A stretch of DNA of 64,000 bases from G963663315 sp965208975. GTDB lineage: Bacteria > Pseudomonadota > Gammaproteobacteria > Arenicellales > Poriferihabitantaceae. The stretch is taken from the NCBI GenBank assembly GCA_965208975.1, contig CBDBQH010000001.1:496001-560000 (forward strand), given 5' to 3'. The position numbers and the translations under genes are program-made. The notes under the pieces are model-generated. The model was not told the DNA's origin, did not search any database, and saw only the letters and a list, made by a program, of their open reading frames with translations. Shown piece by piece: positions 51,014 through 59,996 of the stretch (the stretch's first letter is position 1; each line of letters opens with the position of its first letter).

Positions 51014-51424
51014 TCAAGGAGAGAAACGTTTTTTGATGTAGTGCTTTACGGAGGAGCGTTGCCACCAGGATAATTTCTGCCCGATCGCTCCTGACTTCTT
51101 CAGGTCGCGTTTCAGGTCGGGCCACACTTCGCTGACTTTTCCCGGATTCAGTTCGAGACCGGCATACGGGCAGGAATCGCAAACGACGCTTTCCAGAAAT
51201 GATTTTTTGCCGGTGTCATATTTGGAAACATAATTGCCGGAAGCGGCGCCATCGCCGCCGCCATCGCCGCCGCCATCAGAGCCGCCGGAACTACCACCGG
51301 AGCCGCCACCGGAACCACCGCCGGAGCCAGACGCCAGAGCCATCGTACAGACCAGCAGGCCTGAAACTATGATACCTTTCGCGATATTTATATTCTTGCC
51401 GTACCTGTATGCACTCATTGACAT
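51014..51424 (-). CDS. Small secreted Gly/Ser-rich protein with a CxxC motif
   Basis: A 136-residue protein. The signal peptide (about residues 14-34) is followed by a Gly/Ser/Asp-rich tract (residues 35-63) and a conserved-looking domain with YDTGKKSFLESVVCDSCPYA, GLELNPGKVSEVWPDLKRDL and basic C-terminal helix. The CxxC lacks the His of c-type cytochromes. ATG 51424 is chosen for its AGGGGG ribosome site. Function unknown; a redox or metal role is possible. Divergent from the GT87-like gene. Confidence 0.65.
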   Translation of the reverse strand: MSMSAYRYGKNINIAKGIIVSGLLVCTMALASGSGGGSGGGSGGSSGGSDGGGDGGGDGAASGNYVSKYDTGKKSFLESVVCDSCPYAGLELNPGKVSEVWPDLKRDLKKSGAIGQKLSWWQRSSVKHYIKKRFSP

Positions 51425-51500
51425 GGATACCCCCTGTTTTCGCCAGAGTTCAGTTACATTTGAATCAAAATCAATCATATCATGATTGTGATTATTCGAC

Positions 51501-52805
51501 ATGATTTATCCGGTTAGTTCCGTTCGATTGCCGTTTCTGGTTCACATTCTGGCGGCAACGCTGGTTACGGTGGGCTACGTCTTTCTGGCCGTGCATTCGA
51601 GCGCTTCCTCTGGCGGTGGCAACCTGTTCGATTTTCTGACGGGATACTGGTGTATTGCCGCCGTTATTGCGGTTTACTGGTTCTGGTTACGGGCCAAACG
51701 GATTCCCTTGAGTTTCTGGTCGGTTTTCCTGTGGGCGGCGCTGTTCAGGGTGATCGGCGTCTGGGGGGAACCGATACTTGAAGACGATTTCTACAGATAC
51801 CTCCTGGACGGATGCCTTTTCGTATCCACCGGCTCCCCATACAGTATCGCGCCGTCTTCTCTTTTTGTTGACAATTCTCTGTCGAGCGTATGTGAAGCCA
51901 CATTGAGCGGGGTGAACAATCCGCACCTGCCCACCATTTACGCTCCCTTACTGCAATATGTGTTCGGCCTGTCCCATTTGCTGTCGCCCGCCGATATTGA
52001 TGTTCTGCAACTCATTATGGCGCTTTTTGATCTGGTTGTGATCTGGCTGTTGGGCCGGTGCGCGTCCGCCCGCAATGTATTGCTGTACGCCTGGTGCCCC
52101 CTGGCGCTTAAAGAGTTTGCCTTTACCGCGCACCCGGATATTATCGGCGCCTGTCTTTTGCTGGCTGCGTTTGTAGCCCGCAAGAACAGCCGCGCCGTGG
52201 TAGCCTGTATCCTGCTTGGCTTCGCCATCTGTACGAAAGTATTTGCGGTACTGGCATTGCCCTTTTTCCTTTATAGACAGCCGTTGCGTGATTGGGGAAT
52301 CACATTTGGCGTCATTGCCCTGTTGTATTCCCCGTTCCTGCTCCAGGGACAGGCGGATATTCCCGTGCTGGGGATATTCGTTGAACACTGGAGATTCAAT
52401 CCATTGCTGTTTGATCTGGCAACGGCGCTGGCTCCCGACCGGTTGGCGAGGATTCTGTGCGCGACCCTGTTCCTGACCTGGTTTGGTTTTTATTTCATCC
52501 GCTACAATCGGCGGCGCCAGGCGACGGCAATACCCAGAATGGATTGGGTGTTCGGGATGTTTCTGTTGCTGTCGCCGGTGGTCAATCCATGGTATCTGAT
52601 CTGGTTGCTGCCTTATGCCGTGATCTGGCCGAGTTGCTGGGCCTGGACGGCTTCTGTTTTCGTGTCACTGTCCTACGTGACAGGACTGAATCTGGCCGAT
52701 GCGGAGTTGCGGGCTTATCAGGTTGCCGCGCCGGCCCGGATTATCGAGATGGCGGGTATCGCGGTCGCGTTGCTGATTGACTACCGAAGGGGAGGGTTTC
52801 GGTGA
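51501..52805 (+). CDS. Polytopic glycosyltransferase (GT87/mannosyltransferase-like)
   Basis: A 434-residue protein with about ten membrane helices and a periplasmic acidic pair soon after the second helices (GEPILEDDFYRYLLDG, near residues 87-102), typical of lipid-linked-sugar transferases. Later segments FAICTKVFAVLALPFFLYRQ and SPVVNPWYLIWLLPYA match this group. It likely adds a sugar from a polyprenyl-phosphate carrier to envelope glycans. The convergent GT2 gene next door resembles polyprenyl-phosphate sugar synthases and could supply its donor. Confidence 0.78.
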   Translation: MIYPVSSVRLPFLVHILAATLVTVGYVFLAVHSSASSGGGNLFDFLTGYWCIAAVIAVYWFWLRAKRIPLSFWSVFLWAALFRVIGVWGEPILEDDFYRYLLDGCLFVSTGSPYSIAPSSLFVDNSLSSVCEATLSGVNNPHLPTIYAPLLQYVFGLSHLLSPADIDVLQLIMALFDLVVIWLLGRCASARNVLLYAWCPLALKEFAFTAHPDIIGACLLLAAFVARKNSRAVVACILLGFAICTKVFAVLALPFFLYRQPLRDWGITFGVIALLYSPFLLQGQADIPVLGIFVEHWRFNPLLFDLATALAPDRLARILCATLFLTWFGFYFIRYNRRRQATAIPRMDWVFGMFLLLSPVVNPWYLIWLLPYAVIWPSCWAWTASVFVSLSYVTGLNLADAELRAYQVAAPARIIEMAGIAVALLIDYRRGGFR

Positions 52806-52814
52806 GGTCGGAAT

Positions 52815-53522
52815 CTAGCGAAAACTTTGCGGCTTGGGCGAGACCGCCAGCCGTATAATCCAGTAAAAAATCCGGTATCCGGCCATCAGCGAGCCTCGCA
52901 GTGTACCGGACACCTTGGATTTTCCTACTCTCGGCCGGTAACGCACCGGCGCTTGCAGGATCGTGGCTCCAGCCCGTGACGCCTTTAATTGCATTTCCGT
53001 TGTCCAGCCGAAACTTTCATCCTCCACTTGCAGTCTGAGCAGTGTGCTTTTACCCAGACATCGCATCGGCCCGAGATCTTCGTAGCAAAAACCGTGAAGC
53101 AGTCGAATGGCGCGGCAAGCCATTCGTGTTCCCCATCTCTGGTGCCGAAACAAGCTGCCCGGTGTGTGCCGGTCCTCCCGCCTGCAACCGATTGCAAGAT
53201 CACAGTGATCATGCGCCACCGACTTCAGCAGTTTGGCCAGATCTTCCGGATAGTCACTATAGTCACCGTCTATAAAGGCCAGGATGTCGGTATCGCCGGC
53301 TGCGAGAATCCCGGTCAAACAGGCTTTGCCGTAACCTTTCTGTGGCTCTTTGACCACCCGGGCTCCCGCTTGTTCAGCTTTGGCGGCCGTTGCGTCCCGT
53401 GAGGCGTTATCAACCACCAGGACCTGGTCTACGCAATCGGGAAGATCATGAATGACGCTGGCTATGGATTCTTCTTCGTCCAGCGCCGGGATGATGACGG
53501 TAATGTGCCGATGATTGATCAT
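52815..53522 (-). CDS. GT2 glycosyltransferase (polyprenyl-phosphate mannose synthase-like)
   Basis: A 235-residue GT2 enzyme. ITVIIPALDEEESIASVIHDL (residues 9-29), the nucleotide-binding DNASRDAT and the metal-binding FIDGDYSDYP (DxD type) are present. The C-terminal PVRYRPRVGKSKVSGTLRG is typical of dolichol-phosphate mannose synthase-like proteins. It probably makes a lipid-linked sugar at the inner membrane. ATG 53522 overlaps the DUF547 gene stop by four bases. Confidence 0.88.
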   Translation of the reverse strand: MINHRHITVIIPALDEEESIASVIHDLPDCVDQVLVVDNASRDATAAKAEQAGARVVKEPQKGYGKACLTGILAAGDTDILAFIDGDYSDYPEDLAKLLKSVAHDHCDLAIGCRREDRHTPGSLFRHQRWGTRMACRAIRLLHGFCYEDLGPMRCLGKSTLLRLQVEDESFGWTTEMQLKASRAGATILQAPVRYRPRVGKSKVSGTLRGSLMAGYRIFYWIIRLAVSPKPQSFR

Positions 53523-54337
53523 GAGCGTATTTCGTTCAGTCTCCAGTCGTACTCATAATCGCTGATTTTCCTGAAAGTCGCAAGCTCCCGGGCCAGACCG
53601 GGTTCGGCATACTGTATGAGATGTTTGATGATCTCGCGGTCACTACCACCGAAATCCTCCACGTACCAGTCAAAAATACTGGACACGATCAACTGATCTC
53701 CATGAATAGTGACTCCGCGGGGATGATTGATGTATTGTCTGGCGGCGTCATCCAGCAGGCTCTCGATATTGTCTGCCGTAAAGGCCGTCGCCTGCAGGTT
53801 GGGACAGCCAATGGACGCGCAATTCACTGCATAGTGAATCCGGTTGTCGCGGAACACGGGGCGCAGGATTTCATGCTCAATGTCATCCAGGCTGAGTTTC
53901 ATTCCTTCGACAGTGACCAGGTTTTTTTTCCACGGACCGCGCACCAGCAGGCTATAGGAAATCTTGCGAATGCTTTTCACCGGATAGTGGTCGAGAATCA
54001 CTTTTATCGTCAATGCGTTATACAGGTTGATCCAGTAGGCATACTGCTGTCGCTGGTTTAATTGCGTCACGATTACGGACTGCAACCTGTCGAGATAGCT
54101 CGCCAGTTCTTCCCGGTCTGCCGGGGACACAGACGAATACCGGAAGTAATTCAATCCCTGTTTCTCCTCGATATAGATGGACAGCAGCCGGTTCCAACTG
54201 CTGTGATCTATTGTGATTTCACTGTCTGCTTTTGAGTGACTCCAGTACTGCGCCAGGCTGGTGTCCGCAAACGAATTGCAGGACCACGTGATGAACAGGA
54301 GGAAAACGCCTGAAAGGGTATGTCGTGCTATATTCAT
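53519..54337 (-). CDS. DUF547 secreted protein
   Basis: A 272-residue protein with a signal peptide (residues 1-24, cleavage after SFA). The DUF547 domain is marked by YWINLYNALTIKVILDHYPV, IRPVF-type EILRPVFRDNRIHYAVNCAS and IGCPNLQATAF. ATG 54337 is preferred; a longer frame lies upstream without a signal sequence. It is translationally coupled to the GT2 gene, so it may act on the exported glycan or lipid. No activity is established for the family. Confidence 0.85.
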   Translation of the reverse strand: MNIARHTLSGVFLLFITWSCNSFADTSLAQYWSHSKADSEITIDHSSWNRLLSIYIEEKQGLNYFRYSSVSPADREELASYLDRLQSVIVTQLNQRQQYAYWINLYNALTIKVILDHYPVKSIRKISYSLLVRGPWKKNLVTVEGMKLSLDDIEHEILRPVFRDNRIHYAVNCASIGCPNLQATAFTADNIESLLDDAARQYINHPRGVTIHGDQLIVSSIFDWYVEDFGGSDREIIKHLIQYAEPGLARELATFRKISDYEYDWRLNEIRS

Positions 54338-54546
54338 AGTAGGTATTTGTTGTTGATCGGGATTATTTGCGGTTCTGTCTGTATGGTATGACAGTGGAAT
54401 CGGTGATTCGTGCATTTTATTCGCTGCGAATGTAATCCTGATCCGGATACGAGGGCAACCCCTGTGGCTGTTTTGTGGCTGTCCTGTTTCCGATTTCTCC
54501 TGAATCCGGGGTGGCGACATGCGGATTTATTGACTATAGTCCGGTC

Positions 54547-56202
54547 ATGAGTGAACGATTTGACTACATTATTGTCGGCGCCGGTTCTGCGGGTTGTGTG
54601 CTGGCCAACCGGCTTTCGGAAAACCCGGATGTTCGTATTCTGTTGCTTGAGTACGGTGGCCGGGATCATAGTATCTTCATTCAGATGCCTACCGCGTTGT
54701 CTATTCCAATGAATACCAATCGGTTTGCCTGGCAGTTTCACAGTGAGCCGGAACCCTTCCTCGACAATCGCAGAATGCACTGCCCCAGAGGCAAGGTCCT
54801 TGGCGGTTCTTCTTCTATCAATGGCATGGTCTATGTGCGCGGGCATGCGCTGGACTATGACGAGTGGGCCGAGCGGGGAGCGCAAGGGTGGGACTATTCG
54901 CATTGCCTGCCTTATTTCAGGAAGGCTGATGACTGGAAGTTCGGCAGCGACGAGTATCGTAGTCAGGGCGGACCGTTCGCGGTCAACAATGGCAATGAGA
55001 TGAAAAATCCGTTGTACCGCGCGTTTATTGAGGCGGGTATTGAGGCCGGTTATGCCCGCACTGAAGATTACAACGGGTTCCGCCAGGAAGGTTTTGGCGC
55101 GATGCACATGAATGTCAACAATGGCGTTCGCTGGTCTGCCGCCAACGCCTATCTGAAGCCGGCCATGCAGCGCGGCAACCTGAAAGTGGTGACGCGGGCA
55201 TTGACCCGCCGCATTGTCCTGGACAACAGAAAAGCAACCGGCATTGAATACCAGGTCGGTGACCAGCGGCATATCGTCAAGGCCGACAGAGAGGTTATCC
55301 TGAGCGCTGGTTCGGTCGGCTCTCCCCAGTTGTTGCAGATATCCGGCATCGGTCCGGCGGATGTGCTGACAGAAGCCGGAGTCCAGGTGATTCACGATTT
55401 GTCGGGCGTAGGCGGTAATTTGCAGGATCATCTGGAATTTTATTTCCAGTTTCGTTGCCGGAAGAAAATTACCCTGAATGGCAAGCTCAACCTCTGGAGC
55501 AAGTTCCTGATCGGCGCCAGATGGTATTTGTTCAAGACCGGGTTGGGCGCCACCAATCATTTTGAGTCCTGTGCGTTTATTCGCTCCCGCGCCGGAATCC
55601 GGGCGCCCGACATTCAATACCACTTTCTGCCAGCGGCGATGAGATACGATGGCAGAGCCGCCTTTGATGGTCATGGATTTCAGGTTCATGTGGGGCACAA
55701 TAAGCCATCGAGCCGGGGGCGAATCCATATCCGATCTGGCGATCCACTGGACAAGCCATCCATTTTGTTCAACTATCTGCAAACTGAAGCGGACCGGCAG
55801 GGGTTCAGGCAATGTGTTCGCCTGACCAGAGAGATCATGGCGCAACCGGCCATGCGAGACTATCGCGGTAGTGAGATACAACCGGGAGAATCCATATCCG
55901 GTGATGATGAGATAGATGCCTGGATCAGGCAGAACGTGGAAAGCGCCTATCATCCCTCCTGTAGCTGCAAGATGGGGAATGACGAGTCGGCTGTGGTTGA
56001 TCCCCAAACCCGGGTGCGGGGGATTGATGGCTTGAGAGTGGTGGATTCCTCTGTTTTTCCCATCATTCCAAATGGTAATCTGAACTCGCCGACCATCATG
56101 CTGGCTGAACGCGCCGCCGATTTAATCAAGGGCAAGGGGATGCTCGCGCCAGCCGAGGTCGGGGTTGGTATCGCGAACAACTGGCGGGAGAATCAGCGAT
56201 AG
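54547..56202 (+). CDS. betA: GMC oxidoreductase, choline dehydrogenase-type
   Basis: A 551-residue FAD enzyme. The FAD motif is YIIVGAGSAGCVLANRLSE (residues 6-24); the GMC signatures are HCPRGKVLGGSSSINGMVYV and the later GSVGSPQLLQISGIGP. The C-terminal active site has YHPSCSCKMG and PIIPNGNLNSPTIMLAE. Choline dehydrogenase (BetA) oxidises choline to betaine aldehyde at the membrane; other alcohols are possible in this family. No betB follows. ATG 54547 matches the family N-terminus; the longer frame from 54475 is rejected. Confidence 0.85.
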   Translation: MSERFDYIIVGAGSAGCVLANRLSENPDVRILLLEYGGRDHSIFIQMPTALSIPMNTNRFAWQFHSEPEPFLDNRRMHCPRGKVLGGSSSINGMVYVRGHALDYDEWAERGAQGWDYSHCLPYFRKADDWKFGSDEYRSQGGPFAVNNGNEMKNPLYRAFIEAGIEAGYARTEDYNGFRQEGFGAMHMNVNNGVRWSAANAYLKPAMQRGNLKVVTRALTRRIVLDNRKATGIEYQVGDQRHIVKADREVILSAGSVGSPQLLQISGIGPADVLTEAGVQVIHDLSGVGGNLQDHLEFYFQFRCRKKITLNGKLNLWSKFLIGARWYLFKTGLGATNHFESCAFIRSRAGIRAPDIQYHFLPAAMRYDGRAAFDGHGFQVHVGHNKPSSRGRIHIRSGDPLDKPSILFNYLQTEADRQGFRQCVRLTREIMAQPAMRDYRGSEIQPGESISGDDEIDAWIRQNVESAYHPSCSCKMGNDESAVVDPQTRVRGIDGLRVVDSSVFPIIPNGNLNSPTIMLAERAADLIKGKGMLAPAEVGVGIANNWRENQR

Positions 56203-56303
56203 ACCGCCTGTATCGGTTGGCGCGGGAGATGACGGTTTGCGGACAGGCACAGCGCTCCCCGATCAAGCCGGGGACAGGCTCTGTCCCTACGCTGGCATGA
56301 GCG

Positions 56304-56331
56304 AGTAGGGGCGCCCCTCTGTGGTCGCCCC
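56304..56331. repeat. Fragment related to the 85-bp repeat
   Basis: GTAGGGGCGCCCC and the following TGTGGTCGCCCC resemble the terminal part of the repeat array at 27750-28380. It lies between the GMC gene and the convergent PhnD-like gene; the rest of 56203-56350 shows nothing else. Confidence 0.5.
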
Positions 56332-56350
56332 GTTTCGGTTGGGTGGCATA

Positions 56351-57163
56351 TCAGGCCAGTTCCGGGTAATGATGAGCCCTGGCGAAGGCTTCGAGTTCCA
56401 GAATGGACTGCCAGGCATCGGCGGCAACGGTGGAAAAGCGTTTGATTGCAAGAAAGAAGCGGATATTGTCGGGAAGCTCTTCAAGGCAGGCATTCATGGC
56501 TTGAGTCAGACTGGCCGGATCCAGCTCAGACTGCTTCGGCTGGATGAATGGCAGCCCGGCGGTCGAGATCGTTTGACCGATTATTCTGGTTGCGGGGATT
56601 CCGCGCGGGTTCTGCAGCCGGGCAAAATGCCAGGTCACCGCGTCAATTGCCGCAATGTCCGCGTGACCCTGTACCAGGTTGTCAATGCTGGCGAGGTGGG
56701 AACCGCTACATAGTGTTTGTCTGAAGAACGGGGCGCCATTGGCGAGCCGGCTGACTTCATATCGAAATACATTCATTCCGCTGTTTGAGTCGCGGTCGTT
56801 GAATGTCGCGGTCGAGCCGAAAAAATCATTCAGCCGCCGCCCCGGATGTTTTTCCCTGGCAATGAGCCAGCTTGAATAGTAGACGCCGTCGCATCCATCT
56901 ACATCAAATTCCGCGACACAAACCGGGTTACAGGCGCCAGCCAGTTTCGTCATCAATGGGTAGCCGCAGGTATGACCGAGCAACAGGTCGGGAGAGTCAA
57001 GCGCAGCGTCTTCACTATCGAACCGGAGTGTGACCGGAGTGTTGAACGGCGCGGGCAGGTATTCATGCAGATTACAGAACAATCTGCTCCAGGCTTCCCT
57101 TAAATCAGGTGAAAAGGCATACATGCCACATTGCACAACAGGCGGTGATTCGACAGGATTCAT
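56351..57163 (-). CDS. PhnD-like periplasmic-binding-fold protein without signal peptide
   Basis: A 270-residue protein of the phosphate/phosphonate-binding PhnD superfamily: GHTCGYPLMTKLAG, LNDFFGSTATFNDRDSNSGM, HLASIDNLVQGHADIAAIDA. No signal peptide or lipobox is visible, and no permease or ATPase genes are nearby, so it may be a cytoplasmic sensor or an incompletely exported binding protein. It is divergent from the MttB-type methyltransferase, with 80 bases between starts, and could recognise a related ligand. Confidence 0.75.
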   Translation of the reverse strand: MNPVESPPVVQCGMYAFSPDLREAWSRLFCNLHEYLPAPFNTPVTLRFDSEDAALDSPDLLLGHTCGYPLMTKLAGACNPVCVAEFDVDGCDGVYYSSWLIAREKHPGRRLNDFFGSTATFNDRDSNSGMNVFRYEVSRLANGAPFFRQTLCSGSHLASIDNLVQGHADIAAIDAVTWHFARLQNPRGIPATRIIGQTISTAGLPFIQPKQSELDPASLTQAMNACLEELPDNIRFFLAIKRFSTVAADAWQSILELEAFARAHHYPELA

Positions 57164-57243
57164 GTCAATGATGTGACGCCTGATGCTGGTATTGCAACCA
57201 TTGTTTGGTTATATTTGTCCGCAATTCTTCTGCAGGTCACCCG

Positions 57244-58764
57244 ATGCCACGGCATAAAAGACGCACCCGAGCAACCCCTGTCTTTCATCTCAACCAGCTC
57301 CCGCTGCGGTCGTTGACCAATCCGTACTCTCCGATATCCGTGTTGAGCGAAGAATCCCTGGAAATGATCCATGACAGTTCGCTGCGGATTCTCGAGCAGA
57401 TTGGGCTGGAGATCATGAATGACCGCGCCAGGGCGCTGATGGTGGAGCATGGCGCTGAGATTGACCCGAAAACCGGCTACGTCAGAATGCCGCGGGAGAT
57501 GACGCTTTCAATGATTTCCACTATCCCCTCACAATTTACGCTGCATGCGAGAAATCCGCGTTTCAATTCAACTTATGGCGGTAACCGGATCAATTTCTCA
57601 CTGGTCGCCAGCGCTCCGAACTGTTCGGACCTGGACAACGGTCGGCGCGCCGGCAATTTTGCGGATTACTGCCGGTTCCTGAAACTCGGTCAGATTTTCA
57701 ATGTGATTGCCTGTCACATGGCTTATCCGGTCGAGCCGACCGATCTGCCGCCGCACTTAAGGCATCTGGACGCGTACCATGCCTACATTACCCTGACCGA
57801 GAAACCATGGGGAGTCTACTGCTTAGGTAATGGTCGGGTGGAGGATGGGTTGGAGATGCTCTGTATCGCCAGAGGCCTGACCAGGGACCAGATCAAGGAC
57901 GAACCCGGCATTATCACGGTGGTCAATACCAACTCGCCGTTGCGGGTAGATGTTCCGATGCTGGACGGATTGATGCTGATGGCCGAATATGGGCAGCCGG
58001 TGGTGGTGACTCCGTTTACGCTGTGTGGCGCCATGAGTCCGGTGACACTGGCCGGGGCGTTGGCCCAGCAAAACGCGGAAGCTCTCGGTGTACTTGCGAT
58101 CACCCAGATGGTCAATCCCGGCGCTCCGGCCATGTATGGCGGGTTTACATCGAATGTGGACATGAAGACAGGCTCACCCGCATTCGGTACGCCGGAATAT
58201 GCAAAAGCGGTTCTGGCCGGGGGGCAGCTGGCGCGGCGGTATGGCATTCCATATCGTACTTCCAATGTGAACGCGGCAAACTGCGTCGATGCCCAGTCAG
58301 CCTGGGAGTCGGGTATGTCGTTATGGTCATCGGTGATGAGTTACGGCAACATGATCATGCACAACGGTGGCTGGCTCGAAGGCGGGCTGTGTGCGTCTTT
58401 CGAGAAACTGATTGTCGATATTGAAATGGCGCAAATGATGTCGGAGTTCCTGCAACCCATTGAAGTGAATCAACAAGAGCTGGCTTTTGACGCGATTGCG
58501 GAGGTTGGGGCGGGCGGTCACTTTTTCGGGGTCGCGCATACGCTGGAGAGATACAAGGATGCGTTTTATGAGCCGGTGGCGTCGGACTGGAGCAACTTTG
58601 AAAACTGGCAGGAAAGGGGTTCGATTGACACTGCGCGGCGCGCTAACCGACTGTTCAAACAATTGCTGGATGACTATCAGCAACCGCTTCTTGACCCGGC
58701 TGTCAAAGAACGTCTGGATGAATATGTGGCGCGCCGGAAAACCGAAATCAAACCTTCCTGGTGA
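57244..58764 (+). CDS. Trimethylamine methyltransferase (MttB) superfamily, non-pyrrolysine
   Basis: A 506-residue member of the MttB superfamily, with the early block LSEESLEMIHDSSLRILEQI and the barrel segments NTNSPLRVDVPMLDGLMLMA and GFTSNVDMKTGSPAFGTPEY. No in-frame amber codon interrupts it, so it lacks pyrrolysine and belongs with the glycine-betaine or other quaternary-amine branch (MtgB type). It needs a corrinoid protein, which is not in this window. ATG 57244 has AGGT upstream; a longer frame from 57205 is less likely. The choline dehydrogenase-type gene nearby would supply betaine aldehyde. Confidence 0.87.
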   Translation: MPRHKRRTRATPVFHLNQLPLRSLTNPYSPISVLSEESLEMIHDSSLRILEQIGLEIMNDRARALMVEHGAEIDPKTGYVRMPREMTLSMISTIPSQFTLHARNPRFNSTYGGNRINFSLVASAPNCSDLDNGRRAGNFADYCRFLKLGQIFNVIACHMAYPVEPTDLPPHLRHLDAYHAYITLTEKPWGVYCLGNGRVEDGLEMLCIARGLTRDQIKDEPGIITVVNTNSPLRVDVPMLDGLMLMAEYGQPVVVTPFTLCGAMSPVTLAGALAQQNAEALGVLAITQMVNPGAPAMYGGFTSNVDMKTGSPAFGTPEYAKAVLAGGQLARRYGIPYRTSNVNAANCVDAQSAWESGMSLWSSVMSYGNMIMHNGGWLEGGLCASFEKLIVDIEMAQMMSEFLQPIEVNQQELAFDAIAEVGAGGHFFGVAHTLERYKDAFYEPVASDWSNFENWQERGSIDTARRANRLFKQLLDDYQQPLLDPAVKERLDEYVARRKTEIKPSW

Positions 58765-58865
58765 ATCCCGAACAACGCGCCGGTTCTTTCCCGTCTGGTT
58801 GCCCGGTCATTATTTAACTCGACAAGGCGCTGGAATACGAGGTTGGCCGGAGCAGTCAGCAGAGA

Positions 58866-59537
58866 TCAGGAGTCAATTCCGAAAATGGAGGGCTGAAAGT
58901 CTTCGAGCGAACCAAGCAACTGTTCGGCCCCACGGTATCGGGATGGATCCATGTTCGGGTCGGGTACGGCGATGACTCGCATTCCGGCGGCCAGACCGGC
59001 GGCCAGACCGGATGGCGCATCTTCGAAAACCAGGGTTTGCGCTGGTGTCGCCGCCAGACGTCTGGCGGCGACCAGAAAGATGTCGGGAGCCGGTTTGCCT
59101 TGTTTGACTTCGGTGTCGTCTCCGGTCACGATGACATTGAACAATGAAAACCAGCTCCGGTGCCGGGTGATCTTGAGCGCGAACAATTCCTTGTCCGAAC
59201 TGGTTGCAACGGCGATTGGAATGCGGTTTTGATGCAGGAGCCGAATCAGACGCTCGGCGCCGGGCAGGGGGGCGCTCTGTGCGAATGCCTGTCGCAGGAG
59301 AATGTTTCTCTCTTCAAGATATTGTTCCGCGCTGAGCGGAAGGTCAAGAGCATCAACCAGATAGCGGGCGGCGTCGAGTTGCGGGCGACCAATCATATTG
59401 CCCTTGATGGACCAATCGAAGGTCTTGTTGAACCGACTGGTAATCTGCCGGGTGATTCGTGTGTAGATACATTCTGTATCAAGCAACAATCCATCCACAT
59501 CAAAGATGGCGAATTTCGCGGGACATGGATGACTCAT
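58866..59537 (-). CDS. HAD phosphatase, pseudouridine-5'-phosphatase (HDHD1) type
   Basis: A 223-residue HAD-IA phosphatase. Nucleophile motif FAIFDVDGLLLDTECIYTRI, motif II VATSS, KTSRH-like KITRHRSWFSLF, GDDTEVKQGKPAPDIFL and VFEDAPSGLAAGLAAGMRVI. The whole protein follows the eukaryotic HDHD1 pattern, including the C-terminal SLEDFQPSIFGI, so pseudouridine 5'-phosphate is a reasonable substrate; sugar phosphates are the alternative. Start ATG 59537. Divergent from the iscA-like gene. Confidence 0.82.
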   Translation of the reverse strand: MSHPCPAKFAIFDVDGLLLDTECIYTRITRQITSRFNKTFDWSIKGNMIGRPQLDAARYLVDALDLPLSAEQYLEERNILLRQAFAQSAPLPGAERLIRLLHQNRIPIAVATSSDKELFALKITRHRSWFSLFNVIVTGDDTEVKQGKPAPDIFLVAARRLAATPAQTLVFEDAPSGLAAGLAAGMRVIAVPDPNMDPSRYRGAEQLLGSLEDFQPSIFGIDS

Positions 59538-59569
59538 GGGGCGATTATACCCGCTATTTGGTCTCATGC

Positions 59570-59627
59570 AGAGATCAATCGTGTTAAGAGATCAATCGTA
59601 CCGGAATGTTTGATAGCATGATATAAT
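59570..59627 (+). promoter_or_regulatory. Promoter region of the iscA-like gene with direct repeats
   Basis: AGAGATCAATCGT occurs at 59570-59582 and 59587-59599, a 17-base period. An extended -10 box, TGATATAAT, lies at 59619-59627, 34 bases before the ATG. The repeats occupy the usual position for an activator or repressor site. Confidence 0.5.
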
Positions 59628-59660
59628 CACGAGCGTTTCAACCATAGTAACGTTATTACC

Positions 59661-59987
59661 ATGTCAATTACCTTGACTGAATCCGCCGCGAGAAGAATCA
59701 GTAATCATCTGGTATCGCGTGGCGAGGGCAAAGGGCTGAGGGTGACCGTAAAGACTTCGGGTTGTTCCGGCTATTCCTACCAACTTGGCTACGCGAGTGA
59801 GATCAACGATACCGACCAGGTATTTGAAAGTCGCGGTGTCCAGGTGGTTGTCCAGCAAGATCATCTGCATTTTTTGCAGGGGCTGGAACTGGATTATGTT
59901 GAAGACGGACTATCTTCAGCTTTTCATTTCAACAATCCCAACGTCACAGAGCAATGTGGCTGCGGGGAAAGCTTCACCGTTAATTAG
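59661..59987 (+). CDS. iscA: HesB/IscA family iron-sulfur carrier
   Basis: A 108-residue A-type carrier that receives iron-sulfur clusters and passes them to apo-enzymes. The three conserved cysteines are in KTSGCSGYSY (residue 35) and QCGCGESF (residues 99 and 101). Length is typical. It precedes mtaB, a two-cluster radical SAM enzyme, by nine bases and may supply it. Whether it is IscA, SufA or ErpA is uncertain, because no isc or suf genes are visible. Confidence 0.9.
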   Translation: MSITLTESAARRISNHLVSRGEGKGLRVTVKTSGCSGYSYQLGYASEINDTDQVFESRGVQVVVQQDHLHFLQGLELDYVEDGLSSAFHFNNPNVTEQCGCGESFTVN

Positions 59988-59996
59988 CGGACGCTT

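Noticed and set aside
54334..56007. A 557-codon open frame antisense to the GMC oxidoreductase gene
   Set aside because: It is the mirror of a well-conserved coding sequence; the protein has no recognisable motif and its codon pattern follows from the plus-strand gene.
57244..58764. Pyrrolysine-containing MttB
   Set aside because: The frame contains no internal TAG and no pyl genes are present.
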